A stretch of DNA of 37,054 nucleotides from Lachnospiraceae bacterium (lineage in GTDB: Bacteria; Bacillota; Clostridia; Lachnospirales; Lachnospiraceae): positions 1 to 37,054 of the forward strand of contig CAJTGD010000047.1 in assembly GCA_910575475.1 (NCBI GenBank), given 5' to 3'. The notes under the pieces were generated by a model. That model saw only the letters and a list, made by a program, of their open reading frames with translations. It was not told the origin of the DNA and did not search any database. The position numbers were made by a program, and so were the translations under genes. Below, piece by piece: positions 16,314 to 24,930 of this stretch; within the stretch, counting starts at the first letter, position 1; each line of letters starts with the position of its first letter.

Positions 16314-18106
16314 CCGATTGCCCTTGTATATTCTCTAAGCCAACATCTTTCTTCCTCCGTCAGATGCGGCCCGATCTTCTCGTATACCTTCTGATGATAG
16401 TCATTGAGCAGCTTCTTCTCCTGCTCTGTCATCAGCTCCAAAGCTATAGCATCCAGATCAATGGGTACGTAGGTCAGGATCTCAAAATGCAGGAACTGTC
16501 CGTACTCATTCTTCTCCCCTTCGGCCACCATCAGCTCATTCTCAATACGGATTCCATGAGAACCTTCTATATAAATCCCCGGTTCATCCGTGATCACCAT
16601 ACGAACCTCCAGCGCCGGATATTTAGATTTTCCGGGCACCCGTTTCCAGTGGAAATTCACAGGCGGCTCATGGATATTCCCCAGATATCCAACCCCATGG
16701 CCGGTCCCGTGATTATAATTCAGCCCCTGCCTCCAAAACGGCTCTCTTGCCGCATAATCCAGGGTCAATCCCGAGCAGCCATGCAGGAACCTGGCATCCG
16801 CCAGATGCAGCATACTGCAGACTACCGTAGTAAAATGCCGCCGCATTTCCCCGGTGATCTCTCCCAGCGCTACCGTTCTGGTAATATCCGTGGAGCCTTC
16901 CCAGTAGTGTCCGCCGGTATCCGTCAGGAAAAGTCCCTCGGTCTTCAATTCCACATCCGTTTCCGGCGTGGAGGAATAATGGGCGCATGCCGCATGCTCC
17001 TTATACGCGCTGATCGGCCCGAAGCTGGATCCCATATAATGCTCCTGCATCCCCCGAAATTCCTCCAGCTTTGCGGAAGCCGTCATCTCCGTGATGCGTT
17101 CCTTCCCGATATTCGTTTTCAGCCAGTACATGAACTTCGTGTGCGCAATCCCGTCCTTGATGTGGGCATTTCTGATATTCTCCGCTTCCACCGGATTCTT
17201 GACTGCCTTCATCAGCACGATTGGATTTTCCGCCTGGATCTTTTGGACCTCCCCGGAAATATTGCTGAACAGGGCATAATTCATCTGCTCCGGATCCAGC
17301 ATCACCTTCTGTTCCTTAGTGAATGTTTTCATACGGCCGTAAATCCCGTCATACGGATACAAGGTCACATGATTTTCCCGGAAATACGCTTTCATTTCAT
17401 CGGAAAACTTCCGCTCATCCGCATACAGCTCGACCCCGTCCTTCCCGACTACCGCATAGGAAAGAAGCAGCGGAAAATACTCCACATCATTTCCGCGGAT
17501 ATTCAGGAGCCATCCGATATCGTCCAGGCTGGTGATCACCAGCACGTCTGCCTTCTGTTCTTCCATGGCCTCCCGCACCCGCGCCAGCTTATGCTCCACC
17601 GATTCCCCGGCATATCGGATGTCCAGGAGAAAGGCCGGTTTTTCAGAAAGCGCCGGGCGTTCCTCCCAGATCTCATCCATCAGATCCAGATCATACCGGA
17701 CACTGCCGCCCTTGTCTGACGCAATCTTCGCATATTCCTGTCCCTTGGCAACGCCTACCGTGCGGCCGTCAAATCCGATCACTCCGGATTCCGGCAGCTC
17801 CTGCTTTAAAAACGCCTCCATGGCCGGCACATCCGGCTCCCCTGCCTTCTGCAGGATGATCCCGCTTCCCTGAAGCTCCTGCGCCGCCTGGATAAAGTAT
17901 CTTCCGTCCGTCCACAGATAGGCCCGGTCCTGGAGGACCACTGCCGTTCCTGCGGATCCGGTAAAGCCTGTCAGATATTTCCTTGCCTTAAAATGCTCCC
18001 CGACGTATTCACTCTGATGATAATCCGCCGTGGGAACGATATAGATCTGTATGTCCTGCTTCTTCATCAGTTCCTGAAGCTTCTCAATTCTTTCCCGAAC
18101 TGTCAT
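16310..18106 (-). CDS. Xaa-Pro aminopeptidase (peptidase M24B)
   Basis: A cytoplasmic metallopeptidase that removes the N-terminal residue before proline. It is the long form (598 residues) with two creatinase-type N-terminal domains (about 1-300), the pita-bread catalytic domain (about 310-530) and a short C-terminal domain. The five metal ligands are visible: D396 (LTDTGG), D407 (STDITRT), H470 (GTGHGVG), E508 (DEPG) and E522 (IRIENEL). The ribosome binding site is AAAGGAG. The preceding operon ends with a terminator only 25 bases upstream, so its promoter is not obvious. Confidence 0.92.
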   Translation of the reverse strand: MTVRERIEKLQELMKKQDIQIYIVPTADYHQSEYVGEHFKARKYLTGFTGSAGTAVVLQDRAYLWTDGRYFIQAAQELQGSGIILQKAGEPDVPAMEAFLKQELPESGVIGFDGRTVGVAKGQEYAKIASDKGGSVRYDLDLMDEIWEERPALSEKPAFLLDIRYAGESVEHKLARVREAMEEQKADVLVITSLDDIGWLLNIRGNDVEYFPLLLSYAVVGKDGVELYADERKFSDEMKAYFRENHVTLYPYDGIYGRMKTFTKEQKVMLDPEQMNYALFSNISGEVQKIQAENPIVLMKAVKNPVEAENIRNAHIKDGIAHTKFMYWLKTNIGKERITEMTASAKLEEFRGMQEHYMGSSFGPISAYKEHAACAHYSSTPETDVELKTEGLFLTDTGGHYWEGSTDITRTVALGEITGEMRRHFTTVVCSMLHLADARFLHGCSGLTLDYAAREPFWRQGLNYNHGTGHGVGYLGNIHEPPVNFHWKRVPGKSKYPALEVRMVITDEPGIYIEGSHGIRIENELMVAEGEKNEYGQFLHFEILTYVPIDLDAIALELMTEQEKKLLNDYHQKVYEKIGPHLTEEERCWLREYTRAIG

Positions 18107-18131
18107 TTTCCTGCTCCTTTATTTCTCTAAT

Positions 18132-18181
18132 AAAAAGCCGAAGCCGCTTTTCGTGTGGAGGAAACCGGCCCCGGCTTTTTT
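18132..18181 (-). terminator. Terminator of the decarboxylase operon
   Basis: On the minus strand GCCGGGGCCG pairs with CGGCTTCGGC (10 bp including two G-U pairs) and is followed by TTTTT. The stem is flanked by A-runs and T-runs on both sides, so it may work in both directions. Confidence 0.8.
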
Positions 18182-18207
18182 CACTATTTGTAATGGATCA
18201 CCTGTCT

Positions 18208-19623
18208 TTATACCGGATAAGCCCCGTTCTCTGTGTCCGCTACCTTTGCATCCACCTTCGTCTGCTGTGCTTCTCTGTACTTAAAGAAGTCCACTGCTAC
18301 CTGCGGGAACAGCGCGTAGCTGAGCACGTCCTCATCCTGCTGGATCCACTGCGCGCATTCCTTGCGGAGGGTATCCAGCTCATCCGGGATCAGGTCTGCC
18401 GGACGGCAGGTGATGATCTCCGCATCCTCTCCGACTACCTTCTTCTGGATCTCCGGATTGAACGGTTTTACGGTTGCGCCGTATTTTCCGGTCAATACAT
18501 CCTTGGTCTCCTTGGTCGCCATCTTATAGCGCTCGCCCATCAGCACATTGAATACGGCCTGGGTTCCCACGATCTGTGACGACGGAGTTACCAGCGGCGG
18601 CTCTCCAAGGTCTGCCCTTACACGCGGCACTTCTTCCAGAACATCGTAGAACTTGTCTTCCGCGCCCTGCTCTTTCAGCTGGCTTGTCAGGTTGGAGAGC
18701 ATACCGCCCGGTACCTGATACAGCAGCGTCTTGATATTGACGCCCATGTTTTTCGGATTGAGCAGGCCGCTTGCGAGAGCCTCGTCCCGGATCGGACGGA
18801 AGTAATCCGCAATCTCAGCCAGAAGGTTCTGATCCAGTCCTGTATCGTAAGGCGTCCCTTTGAAGGTCTCCACCATAACCTCTGTGGCCGGCTGGGAGGT
18901 TCCCAGCGCGAAAGGCGACATTGCGGTGTCGATGATGTCCGCCCCTGCCTCGATGGACTTCAGGTAGGTCATGGAGCCTACACCGGAGGTATAGTGGGTA
19001 TGCATCTCGATCGGAATCTCCACCGCTTCCTTCAGAGCGGTTACAAGCTCCGTTGCCTGATACGGGCAGAGAAGTCCAGCCATATCCTTGACACAGATGG
19101 AATTTGCGCCCATATCCTGGATCCTCTTTGCCAGATCCATCCAGTATTCCAGCGTATACGCATCGCCCAGAGTATAGGACATGGCCACCTGCGCGTGGGC
19201 CTTTTCCTTGTTGGCTGCCGTTACGGCTGTCTGCAGGTTGCGGATATCGTTCATACAGTCGAAGATACGGATGATGTCGATTCCGTTTGCCGCGGACTTC
19301 TGTACAAAATACTCTACCACGTCATCCGCATAGGGACGGTATCCCAGGATGTTCTGCCCGCGGAACAGCATCTGCAGCTTCGTATTCTTAAATCCGTCGC
19401 GGAACTTCCGGAGCCTCTCCCACGGATCTTCCTTCAAAAAACGTAAGGATGCGTCAAAGGTCGCGCCTCCCCAGCATTCTACCGCATGGTATCCGACCTT
19501 GTCCATCTTCTCCACGATCGGCAGCATCTGTTCTGTCGTCATTCTGGTAGCGATCAGAGACTGATGCGCATCACGCAGAATGGTCTCTGTTATTTTTACC
19601 GGTTTTTTTGCTATTTCTGCCAT
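18208..19623 (-). CDS. oadA: Oxaloacetate decarboxylase alpha chain, carboxyltransferase domain
   Basis: Transfers the carboxyl group of oxaloacetate to biotin, releasing pyruvate. It has the TIM-barrel carboxyltransferase with metal and biotin site residues D18 (RDAHQS), K179 (CVKDMAG), H208 and H210 (MHTHYTSG), and a conserved helical domain to about residue 450. The C-terminal biotinyl domain of enterobacterial OadA is absent; a separate carrier is encoded at 20815-21189. In reverse the protein could carboxylate pyruvate. It is the last gene of the cluster, 17 bases after oadB. Confidence 0.93.
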   Translation of the reverse strand: MAEIAKKPVKITETILRDAHQSLIATRMTTEQMLPIVEKMDKVGYHAVECWGGATFDASLRFLKEDPWERLRKFRDGFKNTKLQMLFRGQNILGYRPYADDVVEYFVQKSAANGIDIIRIFDCMNDIRNLQTAVTAANKEKAHAQVAMSYTLGDAYTLEYWMDLAKRIQDMGANSICVKDMAGLLCPYQATELVTALKEAVEIPIEMHTHYTSGVGSMTYLKSIEAGADIIDTAMSPFALGTSQPATEVMVETFKGTPYDTGLDQNLLAEIADYFRPIRDEALASGLLNPKNMGVNIKTLLYQVPGGMLSNLTSQLKEQGAEDKFYDVLEEVPRVRADLGEPPLVTPSSQIVGTQAVFNVLMGERYKMATKETKDVLTGKYGATVKPFNPEIQKKVVGEDAEIITCRPADLIPDELDTLRKECAQWIQQDEDVLSYALFPQVAVDFFKYREAQQTKVDAKVADTENGAYPV

Positions 19624-19640
19624 TCAATTTGTCCTCCATT

Positions 19641-20792
19641 TTATTTTACACCAAATATCGCCATAAAGGTTCCGGCTGCCACCGCAGTACCGATTACCCC
19701 GGCCACATTCGGTCCCATTGCATGCATCAGAAGGAAGTTGGTCGGATCCGCCTCCGCACCCACCTTCTGGGAAACTCTGGCCGCCATTGGAACCGCGGAT
19801 ACGCCGGCGGAACCGATCAGCGGATTCACCTTGCCTCCGGTCACCTTGCACATCAGCTTTCCGAACAGGACTCCGGCTGCCGTTCCGAACGCAAACGCCA
19901 CCAGTCCAAGGACTACGATCTTAATCGTACTCCAGTTCAAAAATGCCTCCGCGCTTGTAGTCGCGCCTACGGATGTTCCCAGCAGGATGACTACGATATA
20001 CATCAATGCATTGGAAGCCGTCTCTGTAAGCTGTCTTACTACGCCGCACTCCCGGAACAGATTTCCCAGCATGAGCATACCAACCAGGGGAGCCGTTGTA
20101 GGCAGGATCACACAGACAACGATGGTTACGACGATGGGGAACAGAATCCGCTCCAGCTTGCTGACCGGACGAAGCTGCTCCATCTTGATCTTCCGCTCTT
20201 CCTCTGTCGTCAGAAGCTTCATGATCGGAGGCTGAATGATCGGCACCAGGGACATATAGGAATATGCCGCCACGGCGATGGGCCCCATGATCGCGGTCTG
20301 CTGCAGCTTTCCTGCCAGGAAAATGGAGGTCGGCCCGTCCGCCCCGCCGATAATGGAGATCGCTGCCGCTGCCTTATCCGAGAATCCCATTGCCATGGCG
20401 CCCAGATAAGCCGCAAAGATACCGAACTGTGCTGCCGCTCCTAAAAGGAAACTCTTCGGATTGGCGATCAGCGGTCCGAAATCGGTCATCGCGCCGACAC
20501 CCATGAAGATCAGGGACGGCAGGATGGCCCATTCATCCAACACATAAAAGTAATAGAGGAGTCCGCCTACCCCGTTTGAGGAATCCTCGGCATGAAGCAT
20601 GATATCCGGATAGATATTGACAAGCAACATACCGAAGGCAATCGGAACAAGGAGCAGCGGCTCAAATTCATGCCTGATTGCTAAATATAGGAACACGCAG
20701 GCAACCGCGATCATGATCACATTTCCCCAGGTCAGGTTCATGAACGCAGTCTGCTCAATGAGGTGTCCCAACGTATTTGAAATATATTCCAT
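19641..20792 (-). CDS. oadB: Sodium-pumping decarboxylase beta subunit
   Basis: A membrane protein that decarboxylates carboxybiotin and exports Na+. It has the OadB/MmdB/GcdB fold, with multiple helices, the GVGAMTDFGPLIANP segment (98-112) and IIGGADGPTSIF (148-159). D152 lies in the conserved region where the Klebsiella enzyme has an essential aspartate. The 383-residue length matches. The neighbours supply two carboxyltransferases, a biotin carrier and an OadG-like anchor. The same subunit is used for methylmalonyl-CoA, oxaloacetate or glutaconyl-CoA decarboxylases, so it alone does not reveal the substrate. Confidence 0.93.
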   Translation of the reverse strand: MEYISNTLGHLIEQTAFMNLTWGNVIMIAVACVFLYLAIRHEFEPLLLVPIAFGMLLVNIYPDIMLHAEDSSNGVGGLLYYFYVLDEWAILPSLIFMGVGAMTDFGPLIANPKSFLLGAAAQFGIFAAYLGAMAMGFSDKAAAAISIIGGADGPTSIFLAGKLQQTAIMGPIAVAAYSYMSLVPIIQPPIMKLLTTEEERKIKMEQLRPVSKLERILFPIVVTIVVCVILPTTAPLVGMLMLGNLFRECGVVRQLTETASNALMYIVVILLGTSVGATTSAEAFLNWSTIKIVVLGLVAFAFGTAAGVLFGKLMCKVTGGKVNPLIGSAGVSAVPMAARVSQKVGAEADPTNFLLMHAMGPNVAGVIGTAVAAGTFMAIFGVK

Positions 20793-20814
20793 TTGTTAAA
20801 CCTCCGTATTTAAA

Positions 20815-21189
20815 CTAGTTTAATGTAGCCAATACTGCTCCTGATTCTACGGCATCGCCGACTGCTACATCAATACTAGCAACTGTTCCTGCCTCCGGGG
20901 CAACAACCGGGATCTCCATCTTCATGGCTTCGATAATGACAACCGGATCGCCGGCCTGTACGCTCTGTCCTACGCTGGCTTCGATCTTAAACACCTTGCC
21001 TGCCGCACCGGCCTTCACCTGGATGCTGCCTGCGCCTGCCGCTGCCTTAGGCGCTGCGGGAGCCGCCTTCGGAGCTTGTGCCGGTGCCGCCGCTGCCACA
21101 GGTCTTGCTGCCGGTGCCGCGCCTGCGCCGTTCTCTTCTACTGTTACATCATAGACATTTCCATTTACTGTGATCGTATAATTTTTCAT
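20815..21189 (-). CDS. Biotin carboxyl carrier protein of the decarboxylase
   Basis: A mobile biotin carrier that moves CO2 between the carboxyltransferases and the membrane pump. The N-terminus (1-20) resembles the start of MmdC-type carriers. An Ala/Pro-rich flexible linker follows (about 22-54), then the biotinyl domain (55-124). The biotin lysine is K90 in EAMKMEIPV. The 124-residue length is normal for this class. It lies between oadB and the OadG-like gene. A biotin ligase is needed and is not in the window. Confidence 0.93.
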   Translation of the reverse strand: MKNYTITVNGNVYDVTVEENGAGAAPAARPVAAAAPAQAPKAAPAAPKAAAGAGSIQVKAGAAGKVFKIEASVGQSVQAGDPVVIIEAMKMEIPVVAPEAGTVASIDVAVGDAVESGAVLATLN

Positions 21190-21209
21190 CTTTTATTCTC
21201 CTCCTTATA

Positions 21210-21989
21210 TCACCTTACTGATGAATTCCATTTATTGGATTTTCTTCTCTTGATGGAACGTACTACAAATCCGTCGGTGGTCGTTCCCTCTGCCGCTGCG
21301 ATCGCTGCCGCGATCACGGCGATCAGTTCACTGTCGTCGGCCCGCGCCGCAGGTACGGGCTCTGCCGCAACAGCCGGAGCCGGTGCCGGCGCGGCCGGTG
21401 CGGCTTCTTTCTTCCGGAACTTCGCTTCCAATGCCGGAATCTTCTCAAACAGTGAAATAATAAATGAAATAAAAATCAATACCACGAATACGGTTCCCAT
21501 TCCCAGGATCGTATTCAGCCCGGCCTTTTTCAGGATCTCGCCTGTTGAATAGTGCGCATTGACCGTGATGCTCTCCATCTGCCCGTTCTCATCAAAGACA
21601 AACTGCAGGTCGGCATCCCTTTCTTCCCCTTTCAGAGGGGCAGAAAGAACCACACCGGTATTCGTGACCTCCGTCGTAAAATCTCCGATCTCCAGAAATT
21701 CACCGCAGTCCTCCTGTCCAGACTTCCAGGCATCAATCATGGTCCGGAAATCATCCCCCGCGATTGGAAATCCTGTCATCATCAGTGTATAATCCAGGTT
21801 GTAATCTGACATGGACCGATACTGGTCAAACTCCTTGTCTGACATTTTGCTGAAATTATCGATGATCCCCTGGGCATACTGCTGCAGCCTTTCCTCATCA
21901 TACTCTTTTTCCGCTGACTTGCTTCCGCATCCTGCCAGGCAGAAGATCAGGATCAGGACAAGCCCTGCTATACTTAATTTTTTCTTCAC
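21210..21989 (-). CDS. OadG-like decarboxylase subunit with N-terminal lipoprotein domain
   Basis: OadG/MmdD subunits anchor the cytoplasmic part of the sodium pump to the membrane. The usual part is at the C-terminal half: one helix (about 157-181), a charged stretch, an Ala/Pro linker and a conserved short end. Before it lies an unusual extracellular domain of about 135 residues, led by a signal peptide with lipobox LAGC (C21). It is acidic and resembles small lipoprotein-type domains found in Gram-positive bacteria, and I cannot assign its role. Typical OadG is under 100 residues, so this protein of 259 is a larger fused form. It starts 14 bases after the mmdA-like gene. Confidence 0.8.
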   Translation of the reverse strand: MKKKLSIAGLVLILIFCLAGCGSKSAEKEYDEERLQQYAQGIIDNFSKMSDKEFDQYRSMSDYNLDYTLMMTGFPIAGDDFRTMIDAWKSGQEDCGEFLEIGDFTTEVTNTGVVLSAPLKGEERDADLQFVFDENGQMESITVNAHYSTGEILKKAGLNTILGMGTVFVVLIFISFIISLFEKIPALEAKFRKKEAAPAAPAPAPAVAAEPVPAARADDSELIAVIAAAIAAAEGTTTDGFVVRSIKRRKSNKWNSSVR

Positions 21990-22003
21990 TTCGCCTCACC
22001 TCA

Positions 22004-23440
22004 CTAAACCGTACCGTGTTTTTTGTCCGGACGGTCCTCTCTTTTTGTGAACAGCATTTCAAATGCTCCGATCACATATTTTCTGGTGTCTGCAGGTTCG
22101 ATGATCGCATCCACATATCCCCGCCTTGCCGCAGACATGGGGCTGGACTGCAGCTCTTGATATGCCGCCGCCTTCTCTTTGAGCACCTCGGCATCCGCGT
22201 CCGCGTACATGATCTTCGCCGCAAGCGCGGAATCCATCATGCCGATCTGTACATCCGGCCAGGCATAGACCAGATCCGCGCCGATGGACTTACTGTTCAT
22301 TGCCACATAAGCGCTTCCGTAAGCCTTGCCCACGATCACATTGACCTTCGGCACCGTCGCGTTCGCAAATGCATAGGTCAGCTTTGCAACGCTCTTTGCC
22401 ATATCCTTTTCTGCCGCTTTTGTCGCTTCATAACCGGTCACATTGGTCAATGTCAATACCGGAATGGAAAACGCGTCGCAGAAATTCAGGAAATCCGCCG
22501 CTTTCTTACAGCCGTCTACAGTCAGCACCGTGTCAAAGCTCTCCGCGTTTCCGTCCGCATCGTAGATTTTGGAACGGTTGGCAAGCGCGCCGACGGTCAT
22601 GCCATTAAGACGGATGAAACCTGCGGCCATCTCTTTTGCATATTCCTTCTTCACCTCGAAGAACACCTGGCTGTCCGAAATCTGCGCAAGCGCGATGCCT
22701 GTATCCTCGGATGCATTGGCAATATCCGCACAGACACGGTTCAGGTCATCCATACATTCCTCATAGGAATTATCATCTTCATTATTGGCCGGAATCATAC
22801 TGATCAGAGTACGGATCTGGCCCAAAATCTCTTCTTCTGTTCCGATTCCGTCCACCAGGCCGGAGGTCTGGCTCTGATATTCGGCACTGGACGTATCGCA
22901 TTTGGAAATCTCATTTCCCTCCAGGGCATTCGGGGAATTCACAAACAGTCTGCCGTCCTTGCTTTCCATAAATGTGAAATCCGTCAGTCCGGGAACAACT
23001 GCAAGCCCGCCGCCGCACATACCGAAGATCGCCGTGATCTGCGGGATCACACCGGATGCCATGGACTGCTTGAAATACAGACTTCCAAATGCCTCCAGCG
23101 CGTCGGTAGCTTCCTGAAGACGCAGCCCCGCACAGTCTACCAGACCGATGACCGGCGCACCCATCTTCATTGCCATATCATAAATATTGGCAATCTTTCT
23201 TGCATGCATCTCGCCTACCGCGCCCTTCAAAACGGTCGCGTCCTGGCTGTATACATACACCAGATTACCATCGATCACTCCATAACCGGTGATGACACCG
23301 TCGGATGGAGTCTCTTTTGCCTGCAGATTGAAATCGGTATTTCTGGCTGTCACTGCGCCGCCGATCTCAACAAAGCTTCCCTCATCAAGCATCGAGGCAA
23401 TTCTTCTGCTTGCTGGGTTCCCAGTTGCATTGTAGCTCAT
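22004..23440 (-). CDS. mmdA: Acyl-CoA carboxyltransferase, methylmalonyl-CoA decarboxylase alpha type
   Basis: Moves a carboxyl group between an acyl-CoA and biotin. The crotonase-like N and C halves are recognisable, with oxyanion-hole glycines in FGMCGGGLAV (about 173-182) and GKAYGSAYVA in the C-half. The 478-residue length is shorter than glutaconyl-CoA decarboxylase alpha and close to MmdA. Methylmalonyl-CoA to propionyl-CoA is therefore the most likely reaction, but malonyl-CoA or another short acyl-CoA cannot be excluded. It is the first gene of the cluster, behind a strong promoter (23499-23527) and a TGGAGGG site. Confidence 0.85.
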   Translation of the reverse strand: MSYNATGNPASRRIASMLDEGSFVEIGGAVTARNTDFNLQAKETPSDGVITGYGVIDGNLVYVYSQDATVLKGAVGEMHARKIANIYDMAMKMGAPVIGLVDCAGLRLQEATDALEAFGSLYFKQSMASGVIPQITAIFGMCGGGLAVVPGLTDFTFMESKDGRLFVNSPNALEGNEISKCDTSSAEYQSQTSGLVDGIGTEEEILGQIRTLISMIPANNEDDNSYEECMDDLNRVCADIANASEDTGIALAQISDSQVFFEVKKEYAKEMAAGFIRLNGMTVGALANRSKIYDADGNAESFDTVLTVDGCKKAADFLNFCDAFSIPVLTLTNVTGYEATKAAEKDMAKSVAKLTYAFANATVPKVNVIVGKAYGSAYVAMNSKSIGADLVYAWPDVQIGMMDSALAAKIMYADADAEVLKEKAAAYQELQSSPMSAARRGYVDAIIEPADTRKYVIGAFEMLFTKREDRPDKKHGTV

Positions 23441-23495
23441 ATTTTAGCCCTCCATATAAAAAAATATTAAAAATTAAACCAAAATTTATGCCTAT

Positions 23496-23527
23496 TTTAG
23501 TATAAACTAAATGTTGGAAAATTACAA
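23496..23527 (-). promoter_or_regulatory. Promoter and overlapping inverted repeat of the decarboxylase operon
   Basis: On the minus strand, -35 TTGTAA (23522-23527), 17 bases, then -10 TATACT (23499-23504). TTTAGT (23496-23501) and ACTAAA (23506-23511) form a 6-bp inverted repeat with a 4-base gap across the -10, a position suited to a repressor (inference). Confidence 0.7.
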
Positions 23528-23634
23528 TGAAAAAAAGTAGAAATTGGCAGATTCGAGTGGGGGGATTTTGGTTGGTTGGCGAAAGGGGGACGCTCAGTGA
23601 AAAATGGTTGGCCTCAACGGCGGGGAATTACAAC
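23528..23634. other. Intergenic DNA upstream of the decarboxylase promoter
   Basis: With the adjoining promoter and hairpin this makes a 246-base gap between mmdA and icd. I see no gene or further motif in this part; it is G-rich on the plus strand. Confidence 0.4.
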
Positions 23635-23657
23635 GGGGATGCCGTTACGGCATCCCC
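23635..23657 (-). terminator. Perfect 10-bp hairpin after icd
   Basis: GGGGATGCCG and CGGCATCCCC flank a three-base loop about 30 bases after the icd stop. The T-content behind it is low (GTTGTAATT), so it may be a weak terminator or an mRNA 3' end stabiliser. Confidence 0.6.
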
Positions 23658-23686
23658 AATCACACAAAATAGTTGTTATTGTCTTT

Positions 23687-24883
23687 TTATAGTCTGCTTG
23701 CTATGGCTTTGATGAAGTCCTCGCTGTTGAGTACGGTTGGGTTCTCCATCGTTGTGATTAGTGCCAGGTCCTTGGTCATTTCGCCGGACTCAATGGTAGC
23801 GATGGTGGCTTTTTCGAGTTTGTCGGCGAAGTCCATTAATGCCTGGTTGTGGTCAAGCTCGCCGCGTTTTCTCAGGGCACCGGTCCAGGCGAAGATGGTG
23901 GCTACGGAGTTGGTGGAGGTTTCTTCTCCTTTTAAGTGCTTGTAGTAGTGGCGCTGGACGGTGCCGTGGGCGGCCTCGTATTCGTAGTAGCCGTCGGGGG
24001 ATACGAGGACGGAGGTCATCATGGCCAGGGAACCGAAGGCGGAGGAGATCATGTCGCTCATGACGTCTCCGTCGTAGTTCTTGCAGGCCCAGATATAGCC
24101 GCCTTCAGACTTCATCACGCGGGCTACGGCATCGTCGATCAGGGTGTAGAAGTAGACGATTCCGGCCTCTTTGAATCTGTCCGCGTATTCTGCATCGTAG
24201 ATCTCCTGGAAAATATCTTTAAAGGTGTGGTCGTATTTTTTGGAGATCGTGTCTTTGGTCGCGAACCAGAGATCTTGTTTGATGTCCAGAGCGTAGTTGA
24301 AGCAGCTTCTGGCGAAGCTGGCAATGGACTGGTTCAGGTTGTGCATTCCCTGTGCTACGCCGGGGCCTGTGTATTCGTGCACCAGTTCGCGGTGCTCCGT
24401 TCCGTCCTGGGCGGTATAGACCAGTTCCACCTTACCGGCTCCCGGAATCTTCATTTCTGTGTTTTTGTATACGTCTCCGTAAGCATGCCTTGCGATGGTG
24501 ATAGGCTTCTTCCAGTTCTTGACGCAAGGCTCGATCCCCTTTACCACGATGGGGGCACGGAATACGGTTCCGTCCAGAATGGCACGGATCGTACCGTTGG
24601 GGCTCTTCCACATTTCCTTCAAGTCATACTCCTCCATACGCGCCGCATTGGGCGTGATGGTGGCGCATTTTACGGCAACCTTGTATTTTTTCGTAGCATT
24701 TGCGGAATCTATTGTGACCTGATCGTCTGTCGCGTTGCGGTGTTCCAGCCCCAGGTCGTAGTATTCCGTATTCAGCTCAATGAACGGCTCCAGGAGATGC
24801 TCCTTGATCATCTTCCAGAGGATCCGGGTCATCTCATCCCCGTCCATTTCCACGATCGGCGCTGCCATTTTAATTTTTTCCAT
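23687..24883 (-). CDS. icd: NADP-dependent isocitrate dehydrogenase, eukaryote-like homodimeric type
   Basis: Oxidises isocitrate to 2-oxoglutarate with reduction of NADP+, feeding glutamate synthesis. The 398-residue protein resembles the eukaryotic cytosolic type rather than E. coli Icd. It has MDGDEMTRI at 13-21, the clasp-region segment ISKKYDHTFKDIF, the active-site DDAVARVMKS and NYDGDVMSD segments, and AHGTVQRHYYKHLKG, whose Arg-His pair marks NADP use. It lies 47 bases after gntR on the same strand, probably as one operon. No citrate synthase or aconitase gene is in the window. Confidence 0.93.
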   Translation of the reverse strand: MEKIKMAAPIVEMDGDEMTRILWKMIKEHLLEPFIELNTEYYDLGLEHRNATDDQVTIDSANATKKYKVAVKCATITPNAARMEEYDLKEMWKSPNGTIRAILDGTVFRAPIVVKGIEPCVKNWKKPITIARHAYGDVYKNTEMKIPGAGKVELVYTAQDGTEHRELVHEYTGPGVAQGMHNLNQSIASFARSCFNYALDIKQDLWFATKDTISKKYDHTFKDIFQEIYDAEYADRFKEAGIVYFYTLIDDAVARVMKSEGGYIWACKNYDGDVMSDMISSAFGSLAMMTSVLVSPDGYYEYEAAHGTVQRHYYKHLKGEETSTNSVATIFAWTGALRKRGELDHNQALMDFADKLEKATIATIESGEMTKDLALITTMENPTVLNSEDFIKAIASRL

Positions 24884-24930
24884 TGGATAACTCCTCCTCG
24901 TTTATTCGTATTTGTGCTGAGTCGTTCCGT

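Noticed and set aside
22016..23470. Long plus-strand open frame opposite mmdA (and similar ones opposite pepP, ilvD, serA and icd)
   Set aside because: These are shadows of GC-rich codon use in the real genes; they lack ribosome binding sites and recognisable domains.
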